Shown here: piece after piece, positions 8,822-15,873 of the stretch
Layout of the letters: every line of letters begins with the position of its first letter
How positions within the stretch are numbered: the first letter of the stretch is position 1
Source of the DNA: Actinomadura darangshiensis
GTDB taxonomy: Bacteria > Actinomycetota > Actinomycetes > Streptosporangiales > Streptosporangiaceae
DNA length: 63,828 bases
Assembly: GCF_004349235.1 (NCBI RefSeq)
Contig: NZ_SMKY01000015.1
Coordinates: forward strand, 1 to 63,828
Reading direction: 5' to 3'
The notes under the pieces: model-generated
Seen by the model: only the letters and a program-made list of their open reading frames with translations
Database searches by the model: none
Told to the model about the DNA's origin: nothing
Made by a program: the position numbers and the translations under genes

Positions 8822-9618
8822 CGTTCCTTCACCGTTCTGCGAATGAGGTCGGCCGACTGGCCAACGGGTAGTGCCAACGAGCGTATCTCCCGAAGGGCGC
8901 GACGCACCTCGGAGATGTCCTCCACCTCGCCCATCGTGAAACCACGCGCGACGGTCTCCACATACGCCACCTCTGTGAGGTCTTCCAGCGTCGCGACCGT
9001 GAACGACCCGACGTTGCCGATGTGCTCGCCGTGGGACGGGACCACCTGGACCGTGACTCGGTTGGAGGGGGGATTCAGCAAGTGCTCCAGTTGATCTCTC
9101 ATCACCTCCGGTCCGCCGACCTCTCGGTACAGGACACCTTCGTCCATCAGGAAGGTGCAGTCCGGCGGGTCCTCGCGGACAAGGATCTCCTGGCGCTTCA
9201 GTCGTGCTTCGATCGCTTCGGTGTTCCCGTGCAGTAGGGCCGCTGCGTATGCAGGGGTCTGCAAGAGGCCGTGGATGAGCATCGTTTGCCAGCTCTCCAA
9301 CGCCCGCGCCATCTCTTCGATGCTCACCCAGTCGAACCACACCGGGAAGGCCGCGTCCTTGACAAGGTCGTCCCACAGGGCGATCAGTTCGCCGTCGGCC
9401 TCAAGGATCTCGTCCATGGCTTCGGTGAATTCACGGGTACAGCGGGTTCGGCCCGTCTCGATCGCGCCGATGTACTGCGGGGTGACGCCCTCCCCGTCGC
9501 GAGCCCTGCGTGCGAGGTTCTCCTGACTCCAGCCCTTCGCCTCCCGGAACCTGCGGAACCTGCGACCGAACGGGAGGAGTGCAGGGCTCACCTTGGCCTT
9601 GTTACGGCGTGGCGTCAT
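8812..9618 (-). CDS. XRE-family regulator with DUF5753 (WhiJ/AbaA-like, Scr1-type)
   Basis: A 268-aa protein. An N-terminal helix-turn-helix (about residues 15-75, FREAKGWSQENLARRA as the first helices, YIGAIETGRTRCT following) is joined to a DUF5753 domain starting at a W-containing segment and continuing through LIHGLLQTPAYAAALL, the most conserved motif of that domain. Relatives in Streptomyces act in development and secondary metabolism. The ATG at 9618 follows GAGGGA; a TTG 18 bp further upstream is less likely. The order XRE-DUF397 with a divergent HATPase gene at 9778 repeats the locus at 35488-37277. Confidence 0.92.
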   Translation of the reverse strand: MTPRRNKAKVSPALLPFGRRFRRFREAKGWSQENLARRARDGEGVTPQYIGAIETGRTRCTREFTEAMDEILEADGELIALWDDLVKDAAFPVWFDWVSIEEMARALESWQTMLIHGLLQTPAYAAALLHGNTEAIEARLKRQEILVREDPPDCTFLMDEGVLYREVGGPEVMRDQLEHLLNPPSNRVTVQVVPSHGEHIGNVGSFTVATLEDLTEVAYVETVARGFTMGEVEDISEVRRALREIRSLALPVGQSADLIRRTVKERWT

Positions 9619-9777
9619 GTCGTCATCGTCCCTCAAGCAGGGCTCAACCGGCCAGCAAGTCCGGCGAACTCATGACCGGGATCTTGTCCAGCTTCACCTG
9701 CACTTCGTGACGCTGCGCGTTCGTCCGGTGGCTCAATTGGGGCGTCCATCCGGAGACCTTCCGAAGGAGTCGTACCG

Positions 9778-10173
9778 ATGCCAGCAGCGGCGCTCGCTCC
9801 AGAGACCCCGCCCACAGTCGTCCTCGAACCCAACGCCCAGGCGCCGAGTTTGGCGCGGCGGTTTCTTGCCGCTCGGTTCGCCGAGTGGGGGATCGAGGAC
9901 GACTACGTGGGGCGGCTCGTGGTCTGCGAGCTGGTGACCAACAGCTACCTGCACGGGGTTGGGCAGATCGTCGTGCGGGTGTTCCGGGACGAGCGGGACG
10001 GGCGGGTGGTCGTGGAGGTGTGGGACGCCGGGGAGGGGCGCCCGGCGATCCAGCCCGAGGACGACGGCGCCACCTCCGGACGGGGGCTGCTGCTCATGGC
10101 CGAGCTCGTCCACGACTGGGGTGTCCGTCCCCTCAACGAGGGCGGCAAGGCTACGTGGGCCAAGCTTCGCTGA
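9778..10173 (+). CDS. ATP-binding protein, anti-sigma-factor-type HATPase_c_2
   Basis: A 131-aa stand-alone GHKL ATPase of the RsbW/SpoIIAB type. The N-box is CELVTNSYLHG (about residues 50-60), the G1 box VWDAGEGRP (about 80-88), and the G2-like box GATSGRGLLLM (about 100-110). Such proteins bind sigma or anti-sigma partners and are routine members of WhiJ/AbaA-type loci. The ATG has AAGGAG 8 bp upstream. It is divergent from the XRE-DUF397 genes and followed 7 bp later by a 66-aa gene of unknown function. Confidence 0.88.
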   Translation: MPAAALAPETPPTVVLEPNAQAPSLARRFLAARFAEWGIEDDYVGRLVVCELVTNSYLHGVGQIVVRVFRDERDGRVVVEVWDAGEGRPAIQPEDDGATSGRGLLLMAELVHDWGVRPLNEGGKATWAKLR

Positions 10174-10180
10174 GGGGACG

Positions 10181-10381
10181 ATGAACGAGCCCGTGACGTT
10201 GCTGCTGCTCCGCCATCTGTTTCCTGAGTGGACGATCGCGCGGGTTGGTGAGGGTGGTTGGTGGGCCGCTGGCCGCGTCCTAGTCTCAGCGTCCGATCTG
10301 GACGAGCTGCTGGCTTCGCTTGTCGTCGCCGATCCTGATGCCACCAGGCGTGCCGTCGGGCTGCTGAGGGAGAGCGGTTGA
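10181..10381 (+). CDS. small hypothetical protein next to the HATPase gene
   Basis: A 66-aa unrecognised protein (begins MNEPVTLLLLRHLFPEW). It has a W-x-I strand and a G-W-W-A motif followed by a helical C terminus; there is no signal or membrane segment of convincing length. GAGGGGAC lies just before the ATG, 7 bp after the HATPase stop, so it is probably co-translated with it. It may be an accessory partner of the WhiJ/AbaA-like locus; the second locus at 35488-37277 has no equivalent. Confidence 0.65.
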   Translation: MNEPVTLLLLRHLFPEWTIARVGEGGWWAAGRVLVSASDLDELLASLVVADPDATRRAVGLLRESG

Positions 10382-10419
10382 CCGGCTGGAGACGGTAGCG
10401 GGCCGTTCGACCGATGGGC

Positions 10420-10441
10420 CTAGGGCGTGTTTTGAAAGTGG
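10420..10441 (+). repeat. left terminal inverted repeat of an IS5-type element (22 bp)
   Basis: Starts CTAGGGCGTGTT and ends GAAAGTGG. It matches the reverse complement of 11239-11260 at 19 of 22 positions. Both copies have CTAG at the outer edge, which may be the duplicated target or part of the repeat. The motif resembles ends of IS5-family elements in high-GC actinobacteria (family recognition from memory). Confidence 0.75.
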
Positions 10442-10450
10442 GGGGAGCCG

Positions 10451-10873
10451 TTAACCGGTGATTGGTGGCTGCGATGCGATGCGGGGGCGATGGGCCCGGA
10501 CATCCACAGGGCGTCCATCGGGATCGCGAGCCGTCATCGTCCACTGCGTGGGCAGTGTCTCGATCTCTCCGACCGGGCACCCGGCACCCAGGATTTGTTC
10601 GCGAATCTCACACAGTTGCGCGTATGTTCCGACGCGCAGTCCCCATCCCGCCCGGCTCAGAGGGTCGAGTTCAGTGGTGGGGGCGGTAGCGGTTTCGACG
10701 ATCATCAGATGGTCGTCCCCGCCGACATCGATGACGGCGATCCGAGGATCAGAAGCAGTTGCAGCGCGCCCGAACGCGAGCCGTGCTCCGAGCAACTCCG
10801 TGTAGTACGTCACGAGCCGGTCGAGGTCGGTCGTGGATAGCGTCAGATGGTTGATTCCGTGCAGGTCAGGCAT
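10451..10873 (-). CDS. VOC/glyoxalase-fold protein carried between IS ends
   Basis: A 140-aa vicinal-oxygen-chelate protein. It opens HGINHLTLSTTDLDRLVTYY with the first metal-type His, has the paired beta-alpha-beta modules, and ends near ARDPDGRPVDVRAHRP; the second metal ligand positions (DHLMIVE and near the C-terminal strand) are plausible but not certain. VOC proteins include glyoxalases, fosfomycin-modifying thiol transferases and dioxygenases. The ATG at 10873 is preferred to the in-frame TTG at 10879. The gene starts 10 bp inside the left repeat and occupies the place where a transposase C terminus would be expected, so it looks like IS cargo. Confidence 0.85.
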   Translation of the reverse strand: MPDLHGINHLTLSTTDLDRLVTYYTELLGARLAFGRAATASDPRIAVIDVGGDDHLMIVETATAPTTELDPLSRAGWGLRVGTYAQLCEIREQILGAGCPVGEIETLPTQWTMTARDPDGRPVDVRAHRPRIASQPPITG

Positions 10874-10875
10874 GA

Positions 10876-11238
10876 TCAAGCAACTCTAGTGCAACCGCCA
10901 TCCGGCGCCTGGGGCTTGTTTTGGAACCGATCACAGCCACTCGTTGATACAGGCGATCTGCACGGTCGCCCCCGCTGCCCGGCCGTCAACACCACCGACA
11001 GCGGTTTCTGTCCCTGCTCGGCAGCCAGGTGCAGCTTGGTGGTCAGCCCACCCCGCGAGCGGCCGAGCCCATGGTCGTCCGGCTCGGGGGCACCGGTCCC
11101 GCCGGGCGGTTCCTTCTGCAGTTCCCTCTTTTGCGGGCACCGGCGGCATGCTGGTGGGCCCGCGCGATGGTGGAGTCCACGCTGACATCCCAGGTGATCA
11201 GCCCCCAAGATCATCCAGAAGTGGACCACCTTGGTGAT
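10876..11238 (-). pseudogene. IS5-family transposase remnant
   Basis: On the minus strand two overlapping frames spell a piece of an IS427-like IS5 transposase: WDVSVDSTIARAHQHAAGAR in one frame (upstream part), then ELQKEPPGGTGAPEPDD and LGRSRGGLTTKLHLAAEQG in the next, followed by VVLTAGQRG. The N-terminal ~100 residues and the C-terminal catalytic part are missing. The switch between frames falls at GCAAAAGAGG (about 11123-11132), a -1 change that is either a deletion or the shift site some IS427 elements use. The remnant cannot encode an active enzyme. Confidence 0.8.
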
Positions 11239-11247
11239 CCACTTCTG
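11216..11247. repeat. 32-bp palindrome at the inner edge of the right IS end
   Basis: CAGAAGTGGA (11216-11225) and TCCACTTCTG (11238-11247) are perfect arms, with CACC/GGTG continuing inward around a TT centre. It repeats part of the terminal repeat in inverted orientation, as if a second IS end had been folded back here. Confidence 0.7.
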
Positions 11248-11260
11248 AAACACGCCCTAG
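11239..11260 (-). repeat. right terminal inverted repeat of the IS5-type element (22 bp)
   Basis: Reverse complement starts CTAGGGCGTGTT and ends AGAAGTGG; it differs from the left end only at three adjacent positions. The outer CTAG overlaps the MarR stop codon. Confidence 0.75.
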
Positions 11261-11757
11261 AGGCCGTGCCTGTCAGTCGCGGCTCGGGACTTCGGGTCCG
11301 GGGCGGCCGAACCGTCGGGTTCCGCCGGGTCGCCGTTGAGCAGGTCGCCGGCCGATCGGTGGATCTTTGCCAGCGCGCTCATGAGGTACTTGCGCTCGGT
11401 CGCGGTGAGGTTCTCGGTGAGCTTCTCCTCTAGGAGTCGCCGTTCCGTCTCGACCGGCTCCTGCAGTGCGCGGCCCGCATCGGTGAGCCAGAGACGGACG
11501 AGGCGGTTGTCCCGCTCGTCGCGTCGCCGGGTGAGCAGCCCGGCTTCGGACATCCGGGCGGCCACCTTGGTGACGGCGGGCGTGGTGACGTTCGTCGCCG
11601 CGGCGATCTCGCCGGGGGTACGGCCATCCTGCTCCCACAGCGCCGCGAGCAGGTGGTCGTGACCGAGGCGCAGCCCGTGGCGGCGCATCGCGGCATCCGC
11701 CGCGGCCCGGATCGCCTTGGTCGTTCTGCTGTGCAGGTCCAGGAGTTCGGGCACCAC
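11257..11757 (-). CDS. MarR-family transcriptional regulator
   Basis: A 166-aa winged-helix regulator: helices 1-2 with HGLRLGHDHLLAALW, the recognition region GEIAAATNVTTPAVTKVAAR (about residues 50-70), the wing DERDNRLVRLWLT, then a long C-terminal dimer helix. MarR proteins usually repress a divergent enzyme gene and are released by phenolic or oxidised ligands; here that partner is the NmrA-type reductase at 11880. The GTG at 11757 has GGAGG 6 bp upstream. Two inverted operator-like sites lie in the shared intergenic region. The last codons run into the IS end, so the ~25-residue tail (PDGSAAPDPKS and beyond) may not be original. Confidence 0.92.
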   Translation of the reverse strand: MVPELLDLHSRTTKAIRAAADAAMRRHGLRLGHDHLLAALWEQDGRTPGEIAAATNVTTPAVTKVAARMSEAGLLTRRRDERDNRLVRLWLTDAGRALQEPVETERRLLEEKLTENLTATERKYLMSALAKIHRSAGDLLNGDPAEPDGSAAPDPKSRAATDRHGL

Positions 11758-11812
11758 GTGCCTCCGGTGGAGTGTGCGGAGCGGGTCGAGGCCGCCGGGC
11801 CGTTTGACGACA

Positions 11813-11867
11813 AATCGTTTACCGGTTAACGTTCCATCCGACGCAAGACGTTAACCGGTAAACGATT
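11813..11867. promoter_or_regulatory. twin MarR operator: perfect 20-bp inverted repeat with 15-bp spacer
   Basis: The arms 11813-11832 and 11848-11867 are exact reverse complements. Each arm contains TTTACCGGTTAA, itself near-palindromic around ACCGGT. The two ACCGGT centres are 33 bp apart, about three helical turns, so two regulator dimers would sit on the same face between the divergent MarR and NmrA genes. The right arm ends 12 bp before the NmrA ATG. Confidence 0.8.
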
Positions 11868-11879
11868 CTAGGGAGCCTC

Positions 11880-12743
11880 ATGTTACTGGTCACCGGCCCC
11901 ACCGGGCGCGTCGGACGTGAACTCGTCCGCGAGCTCGACGTCGGCGGCGCGGCCTTCCGCGTCCTGGTACGCGACCCCGGCCGCGCGGCCGGCCTGCCGG
12001 AACGGGCCGAGCGCGTCGTCGGCGACCTGGACCGGCCGGCGACGCTGGCGGCCGCCCTCGACGGCGTCGAGCGGCTGTTCTTGCTGGTGCCCGGCACCGG
12101 CATCGAGCACACCGAGCACGCGATCGCCGCCGCACAGAAAGCCGGCGTACGGCACATCGTGTACCTGTCGTCTTACGCGGTCATCGGCGACCCGATTCCT
12201 GCGATGGGCCGCTGGCACCACGAACGTGAGCGGCTGATCCGGGCCAGCGGCATTCCCGCCACGTTCCTGCGGCCGTGCGGCTTCATGACCAATGCCTTCG
12301 ACTGGTTGCCCACCCTCCGGGAGGGGGGCTACGTCCTGGATCCCGTCGGCCCCGGCCGCTCCGCGCCGATCGACCCCGCGGACATCGCCGCAGTCGCCGC
12401 CCTCGCACTGACCGAGGACGGCCACGAAGGCGAGGAGTACCTGCTGACCGGCGATGAGGCGTTCACCGTCGCGGAGCAGGCCCAGATCCTGGCCACGGCG
12501 ATCGGCCGCGACATCGAGGTCCGGACGGCGGCCACACCGGCCGAGGCGGTCCGGTTCCGTTACCCCGAAGGGGCCCCGCCGGCGCTCGCCGAGGCCATCG
12601 TCGAAGGGCTCACGCTGATGCGCGCCGACACCGAGGGAGTGCGCGGCGACACCGTGCGCCACCTGCTGGGACGCCCGCCCCGAACGTTCGCGGACTGGTG
12701 CACGCGCAACGCCCGCGCGTTCCCCGGGCCGGCCGTCGCCTGA
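11880..12743 (+). CDS. NmrA/NAD(P)-binding family reductase
   Basis: A 287-aa atypical short-chain dehydrogenase of the NmrA/quinone-reductase-2 (QorB-like) group. The Rossmann motif TGPTGRVGR is at residues 5-13, and the usual YLSSYAV strand follows near residue 98. It lacks a clear catalytic YxxxK, as NmrA proteins do. It could be a redox-sensing or NADPH-dependent quinone reductase. GGGAG precedes the ATG. It is divergent from the MarR regulator with a shared twin operator, which fits induction by quinone-like or phenolic compounds. Confidence 0.9.
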   Translation: MLLVTGPTGRVGRELVRELDVGGAAFRVLVRDPGRAAGLPERAERVVGDLDRPATLAAALDGVERLFLLVPGTGIEHTEHAIAAAQKAGVRHIVYLSSYAVIGDPIPAMGRWHHERERLIRASGIPATFLRPCGFMTNAFDWLPTLREGGYVLDPVGPGRSAPIDPADIAAVAALALTEDGHEGEEYLLTGDEAFTVAEQAQILATAIGRDIEVRTAATPAEAVRFRYPEGAPPALAEAIVEGLTLMRADTEGVRGDTVRHLLGRPPRTFADWCTRNARAFPGPAVA

Positions 12744-12750
12744 GCGGGTA

Positions 12751-12766
12751 CCGCTCCTCGGAGCGG
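12751..12766. terminator. short stem-loop between converging NmrA and quinone oxidoreductase genes
   Basis: CCGCTC-CTCG-GAGCGG, a 6-bp GC stem with a 4-nt loop, 8 bp past the NmrA stop. There is no T tract on either strand. Confidence 0.4.
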
Positions 12767-12800
12767 CGCCGTCCGACCGCGCCGCGACCCGGCGTGCCGG

Positions 12801-13697
12801 TCAGGGGAGGAGCAACCAGCGGCCGCGTTGGGCGCCGCCGGCGACCTTGTCGTAGGCCGTTGCGGCGTCGGTCAGGGGCACTCGGCCCGCTACCCGTGGT
12901 TCTAGGACGCCGTTGGCGGCGAGGGTGAGTAGTTCGGCGAGTTTCGTGCGGTTTGGCTCGACGCTCACGATGCCGATGTCGATTCCCCGTTCGGAGGCCG
13001 CAGGGGACGCCGAGGGCACGCCCGCGAACGATCCGCCGTCGCGGATTGCTGCGAGGGACGCGGCATGCAGTACGGCGCCGTCGACTACGGCGTCGAAGGT
13101 CGGGCCCGGCAGTTCGGTGACCAGTCCACGGGCGCCGGCCCTCAGCACGAAGTCGCGGTCGGACTCGCGTGCCAGTCCGGTGACGGTCCAGCCGGCGTGG
13201 GCGGCCAGTGCGACGGCGTATCCGCCCACGCCGCCGGCGGCGCCGGTGACCAGGAGGGTCCGCCCGTCGGCTGGGCCGAGGTGGTCCAGCAGGAGCGCCG
13301 CGGTCAGGGCGCCAATCGGGACGCAGGCCGCGGTGACCGGATCGAGGGCGGCGGGTAGTGGCGCGGCGGTCGCTGCGGGTACGACGGTCTCCTCTGCGTG
13401 TGCGCCGACCGGGGCCGTGAAGTCGAGGTGGAGGGCGGCGACCGGGTCGCCCGCCGAGAAGCCGGTGGTCTCGGCGCCGGTTTCGGTGACGACGCCGGTG
13501 AGGGAGAGGCCGAGGCCGACCGTGCCCGTGAGCCCGAAGATCGTCCGGCCCGGACCCGCGGCGATGAGGGTGTCGACGCGTTCGACCGGTGCCGCCGTGA
13601 CGCGGACCCGCAGGTCGGTGGGGCCCAGCGGGGGCGGCGCCGCTTCCTGGAGGGTGGGCGCGGAGGTGTCGGGGTTGGAAACGAGTGCGAGTGTCAT
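12801..13697 (-). CDS. zinc-independent quinone oxidoreductase/alcohol dehydrogenase (MDR family)
   Basis: A 298-aa medium-chain dehydrogenase/reductase. The GroES-like N-terminal half carries LGPTDLRVRVTAAPV, and the NADPH-binding motif GAAGGVGGYAVALAA lies near residue 153. No zinc-binding Cys cluster is visible, as expected for quinone oxidoreductases; it is shorter than the usual ~320-340 residues. GGGGAG precedes the ATG. It is divergent from an HxlR regulator at 13797, a frequent pairing for quinone and aldehyde stress responses. Confidence 0.88.
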   Translation of the reverse strand: MTLALVSNPDTSAPTLQEAAPPPLGPTDLRVRVTAAPVERVDTLIAAGPGRTIFGLTGTVGLGLSLTGVVTETGAETTGFSAGDPVAALHLDFTAPVGAHAEETVVPAATAAPLPAALDPVTAACVPIGALTAALLLDHLGPADGRTLLVTGAAGGVGGYAVALAAHAGWTVTGLARESDRDFVLRAGARGLVTELPGPTFDAVVDGAVLHAASLAAIRDGGSFAGVPSASPAASERGIDIGIVSVEPNRTKLAELLTLAANGVLEPRVAGRVPLTDAATAYDKVAGGAQRGRWLLLP

Positions 13698-13796
13698 GGG
13701 CTCCCCTTGCGATGGCTGGATTACACCACCATCGGTGACCTACTCTCCATTGGGAAGAAGGCACTTTGAAGTGGGGTAGGCACCCGGAGGTGGGCC
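13698..13796. promoter_or_regulatory. divergent promoter with imperfect inverted repeat (QOR/HxlR)
   Basis: An inverted repeat GGTGACCTAC (13733-13742) ... GTAGGCACC (13776-13784) spans the middle, and between its arms TACTCTCCATTGGGAAGAAG looks like a degenerate HxlR half-site pair. GGAGGTGG is the ribosome site of the HxlR gene. Confidence 0.45.
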
Positions 13797-14189
13797 ATGG
13801 ACGCTGTTGACGAGTCGGCACCGCGGTTCGACGCGTTCGCCGCCTCGTGTCCCAGCCGGCGGCTGCTCGACACGATCGGCGACAAATGGGCGAGCCTGGC
13901 GGTCGTGGCACTGGGCCTCGGGGGCCGGATGCGCTACTCCGAGCTGTCCGCGCGGATCGAGGGCGTGAGCCAGAAGATGCTGACGCAGACCTTGCGGAAG
14001 CTGGAGCGGGACGGGTTGCTGACCCGCACGGTGACCCCGTCGGTGCCCGTCCGCGTCGACTACGAGCTCACGCCCCTGGGGCTGACATTGCTGGAGCCGA
14101 TCTGCCACCTCAAGGAGTGGGCCGAGGCGCACATGGCCGAGGTGGACAGGGCCCGCGACGAGTACGACCGGGAGAAGCTCCAGACCTAG
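13797..14189 (+). CDS. HxlR-family transcriptional regulator
   Basis: A 130-aa compact HxlR winged helix. It has CPSRRLLDTIGDKWASLAVV near residue 18 with the family N-terminal Cys, RYSELSARIEGVSQKMLTQT as recognition helix region, then LERDGLLTRTV and a VDYELTPLG wing. The Cys is often the thiol sensor in redox-responsive members. Its divergent partner, the quinone oxidoreductase, is the probable target. Its stop codon shares CTAG (14186-14189) with the acyl-CoA synthetase stop on the other strand. Confidence 0.92.
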   Translation: MDAVDESAPRFDAFAASCPSRRLLDTIGDKWASLAVVALGLGGRMRYSELSARIEGVSQKMLTQTLRKLERDGLLTRTVTPSVPVRVDYELTPLGLTLLEPICHLKEWAEAHMAEVDRARDEYDREKLQT

Positions 14190-15775
14190 CGGCGGGCGCG
14201 GATGTCCTCGCGGAGGGTGCCCTTGGCCACCTTGCCGCCGGAGGAGCGGGGCAACTCGTCCAGGACGATCAGGTGTTCGGGGTGCCATTCGCGGGAGACG
14301 CCGCGTTCGGTCAGGTGGGCCGTGAGGTCTTCCAGGGTCAGTTTCGTGCCGGGGCGGAGTTCGGCGTAGACGCAGACGCGTTCGCCGAATACCTCGTCCG
14401 GCATGGCCACGGCGGCGGCCAGGGCGACGGAGGGGTGCGTGCCGACCTCTTCCTCTACGGCGGCGGCGCTGATGTTCTTGCCGCCTCGGATGATCAGGTC
14501 GGTGAGTCGTCCGACGACGCGGAGGTAGCCGTCGTCGTCGATCTCGACGATGTCGGCCATGAGCATCCAGCCGTCCTCGGTGAAGAGCGACCCGTTCGCT
14601 TCCGGGTCGTCGTAGTAGCCGGGGCAGGTGGCGGGGCCGCGGCAGCCGGGCTGTCCGGGACGGCCCGAGCCGGTGATGTCGGAGCCGTCGGACGGGTCGA
14701 ACAGCCGCACCCGCATCTCCGGGATGATCCGGCCGGCGGTGCGGAGGCGGTGCTCGCGGGAGTCGTCCAGGCTGGTGTAGCTGAGCGCGCCGGTCTCGTT
14801 CGAGCCGTAGAACTGCAGGACCTTCGCGCCCGTCGCCTCCTCGAAGCGGGCCGCCCGGTCGTAGGGGACGGCCTCGCCGCCGGTGAACATGCAGCGCAGC
14901 GACGACAGGTCGCGCTCCCGTTCGGCCTGCGCGTTCAGCAGCATGATGAACTGCGTGCTCACGCAGTGCAGGACGGTCACGCGATGCTCTTCGATCAGGT
15001 CGAGCGCGGTGTGCGCGTCGAACCGCTCCATGACGACGGTCGGGACGCCTAGCGCGGCGGGGGAGAAGTGGGCCGTCCACAGCCCGAACCCAAATGGGGA
15101 CGGGACGGCGCCCATGAACACGTCGGACGAGTCCAGTGCGCCGGCTCGGCGGGCCAGCTCGTGGAAGTAGAACCAGCGGTTCTGGGTGTGGGACACGCAC
15201 TTCGGCAGGCCGGTCGTGCCGGAGGTCGAGTTCAGCATGGAGAAGTCGTCCGGGCCCAGAGCTCGGCCGGTGATGTCGGCGGTGCGCGGGTCCGATGGGA
15301 GGCCCGCACGGTCTACGACCACGTGGTGGGCCAGGTCGACGCCGTCCGCGCGCAGCTCGTCCACCAGGGCGGAGGACGGCTCGCCACGGTGTTCGGCGAG
15401 CGTGACCAGGGCGCGTGAGCCGGTGCGGTCCAGGAGGAAGCGCAGTTCGCGGCGGCCCGCCCGCGCGCCCACGCCGACCAGGACCAGCCCGGCCTTCTCC
15501 GCCGCCACGGCCGCGACGTGCCAGGCCGGGCCGTCCGGGAGCTGGGTCGCTATGCGGTCGCCGGAGGCGAGGCCGAGCGCGGCCAGGTGGCGCGCCAGGG
15601 CGGTCGAGTTCGCCTCGTACTCCGCCCACGTGAGGGTTCCGTCAGGGGTCACATAGGCGGGGTCGGCGGGGCGTTCCGCCGCGTGCCGCCGGACGTGGTC
15701 GGCGACGGTTTCGGCGCCCCACCATCCGGCGGTCCGGTACTCCGCGACGGTCGCCTCGTCGAAAGGACTGGTCAC
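14186..15775 (-). CDS. acyl-CoA synthetase (AMP-binding, ANL superfamily)
   Basis: A 529-aa adenylate-forming ligase that activates a carboxylic acid with ATP and joins it to CoA. Signature motifs are the P-loop STSGTTGLPK, YGSNETGALSYTS, the hinge region VVGRLTDLIIRGGKNIS and the C-terminal catalytic Lys in PRSSGGKVAKG. The similarity is nearest to medium-chain or cyclohexanecarboxylate/benzoate-type ligases (memory, not search). The GTG at 15775 has GGGAGG 6 bp upstream and is preferred to the upstream ATG at 15823, which has no good ribosome site. Divergent from the liv genes, it probably activates the imported substrate. Confidence 0.9.
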   Translation of the reverse strand: MTSPFDEATVAEYRTAGWWGAETVADHVRRHAAERPADPAYVTPDGTLTWAEYEANSTALARHLAALGLASGDRIATQLPDGPAWHVAAVAAEKAGLVLVGVGARAGRRELRFLLDRTGSRALVTLAEHRGEPSSALVDELRADGVDLAHHVVVDRAGLPSDPRTADITGRALGPDDFSMLNSTSGTTGLPKCVSHTQNRWFYFHELARRAGALDSSDVFMGAVPSPFGFGLWTAHFSPAALGVPTVVMERFDAHTALDLIEEHRVTVLHCVSTQFIMLLNAQAERERDLSSLRCMFTGGEAVPYDRAARFEEATGAKVLQFYGSNETGALSYTSLDDSREHRLRTAGRIIPEMRVRLFDPSDGSDITGSGRPGQPGCRGPATCPGYYDDPEANGSLFTEDGWMLMADIVEIDDDGYLRVVGRLTDLIIRGGKNISAAAVEEEVGTHPSVALAAAVAMPDEVFGERVCVYAELRPGTKLTLEDLTAHLTERGVSREWHPEHLIVLDELPRSSGGKVAKGTLREDIRARR

Positions 15776-15873
15776 ACGTGCCTCCCGGGTCTCCGCAAGC
15801 TGCCTCGAAGTTAGCATTGTCATAGCTTTCTTTTAAACATAAGATCCCACAGAAGCGCCTCAGAAGGAGCGTG
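15776..15873. promoter_or_regulatory. divergent promoter of acyl-CoA synthetase and liv genes
   Basis: Contains an AT-rich core at about 15816-15848 (CTTTTAAACATAAGAT), like the AT-rich core in front of the thioesterase gene. These are candidate targets of the two FadR paralogues. AAGGAG at 15864-15869 serves livH; no clean palindrome is seen. Confidence 0.45.

Larger units (their letters stand above)
10420..11260. mobile_element. IS5-type element shell with VOC cargo and broken transposase
   Basis: An 841-bp unit bounded by 22-bp imperfect inverted repeats with CTAG at each end. Inside are a complete VOC gene and a truncated, frameshifted transposase, both on the minus strand. The right end forms the stop codon (TAG) of the MarR gene at 11257, so insertion fixed the 3' end of that gene. 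Movement would require a transposase supplied elsewhere. Confidence 0.7.

Noticed and set aside
15776..15823. ATG 15823 as acyl-CoA synthetase start
   Set aside because: No ribosome site and it overlaps the likely promoter; GTG 15775 has GGGAGG.
5299..15848. A shared FadR operator in the two AT-rich promoter cores
   Set aside because: Only short words (AACATA, TAAGAT) recur; no common palindrome can be aligned by eye.
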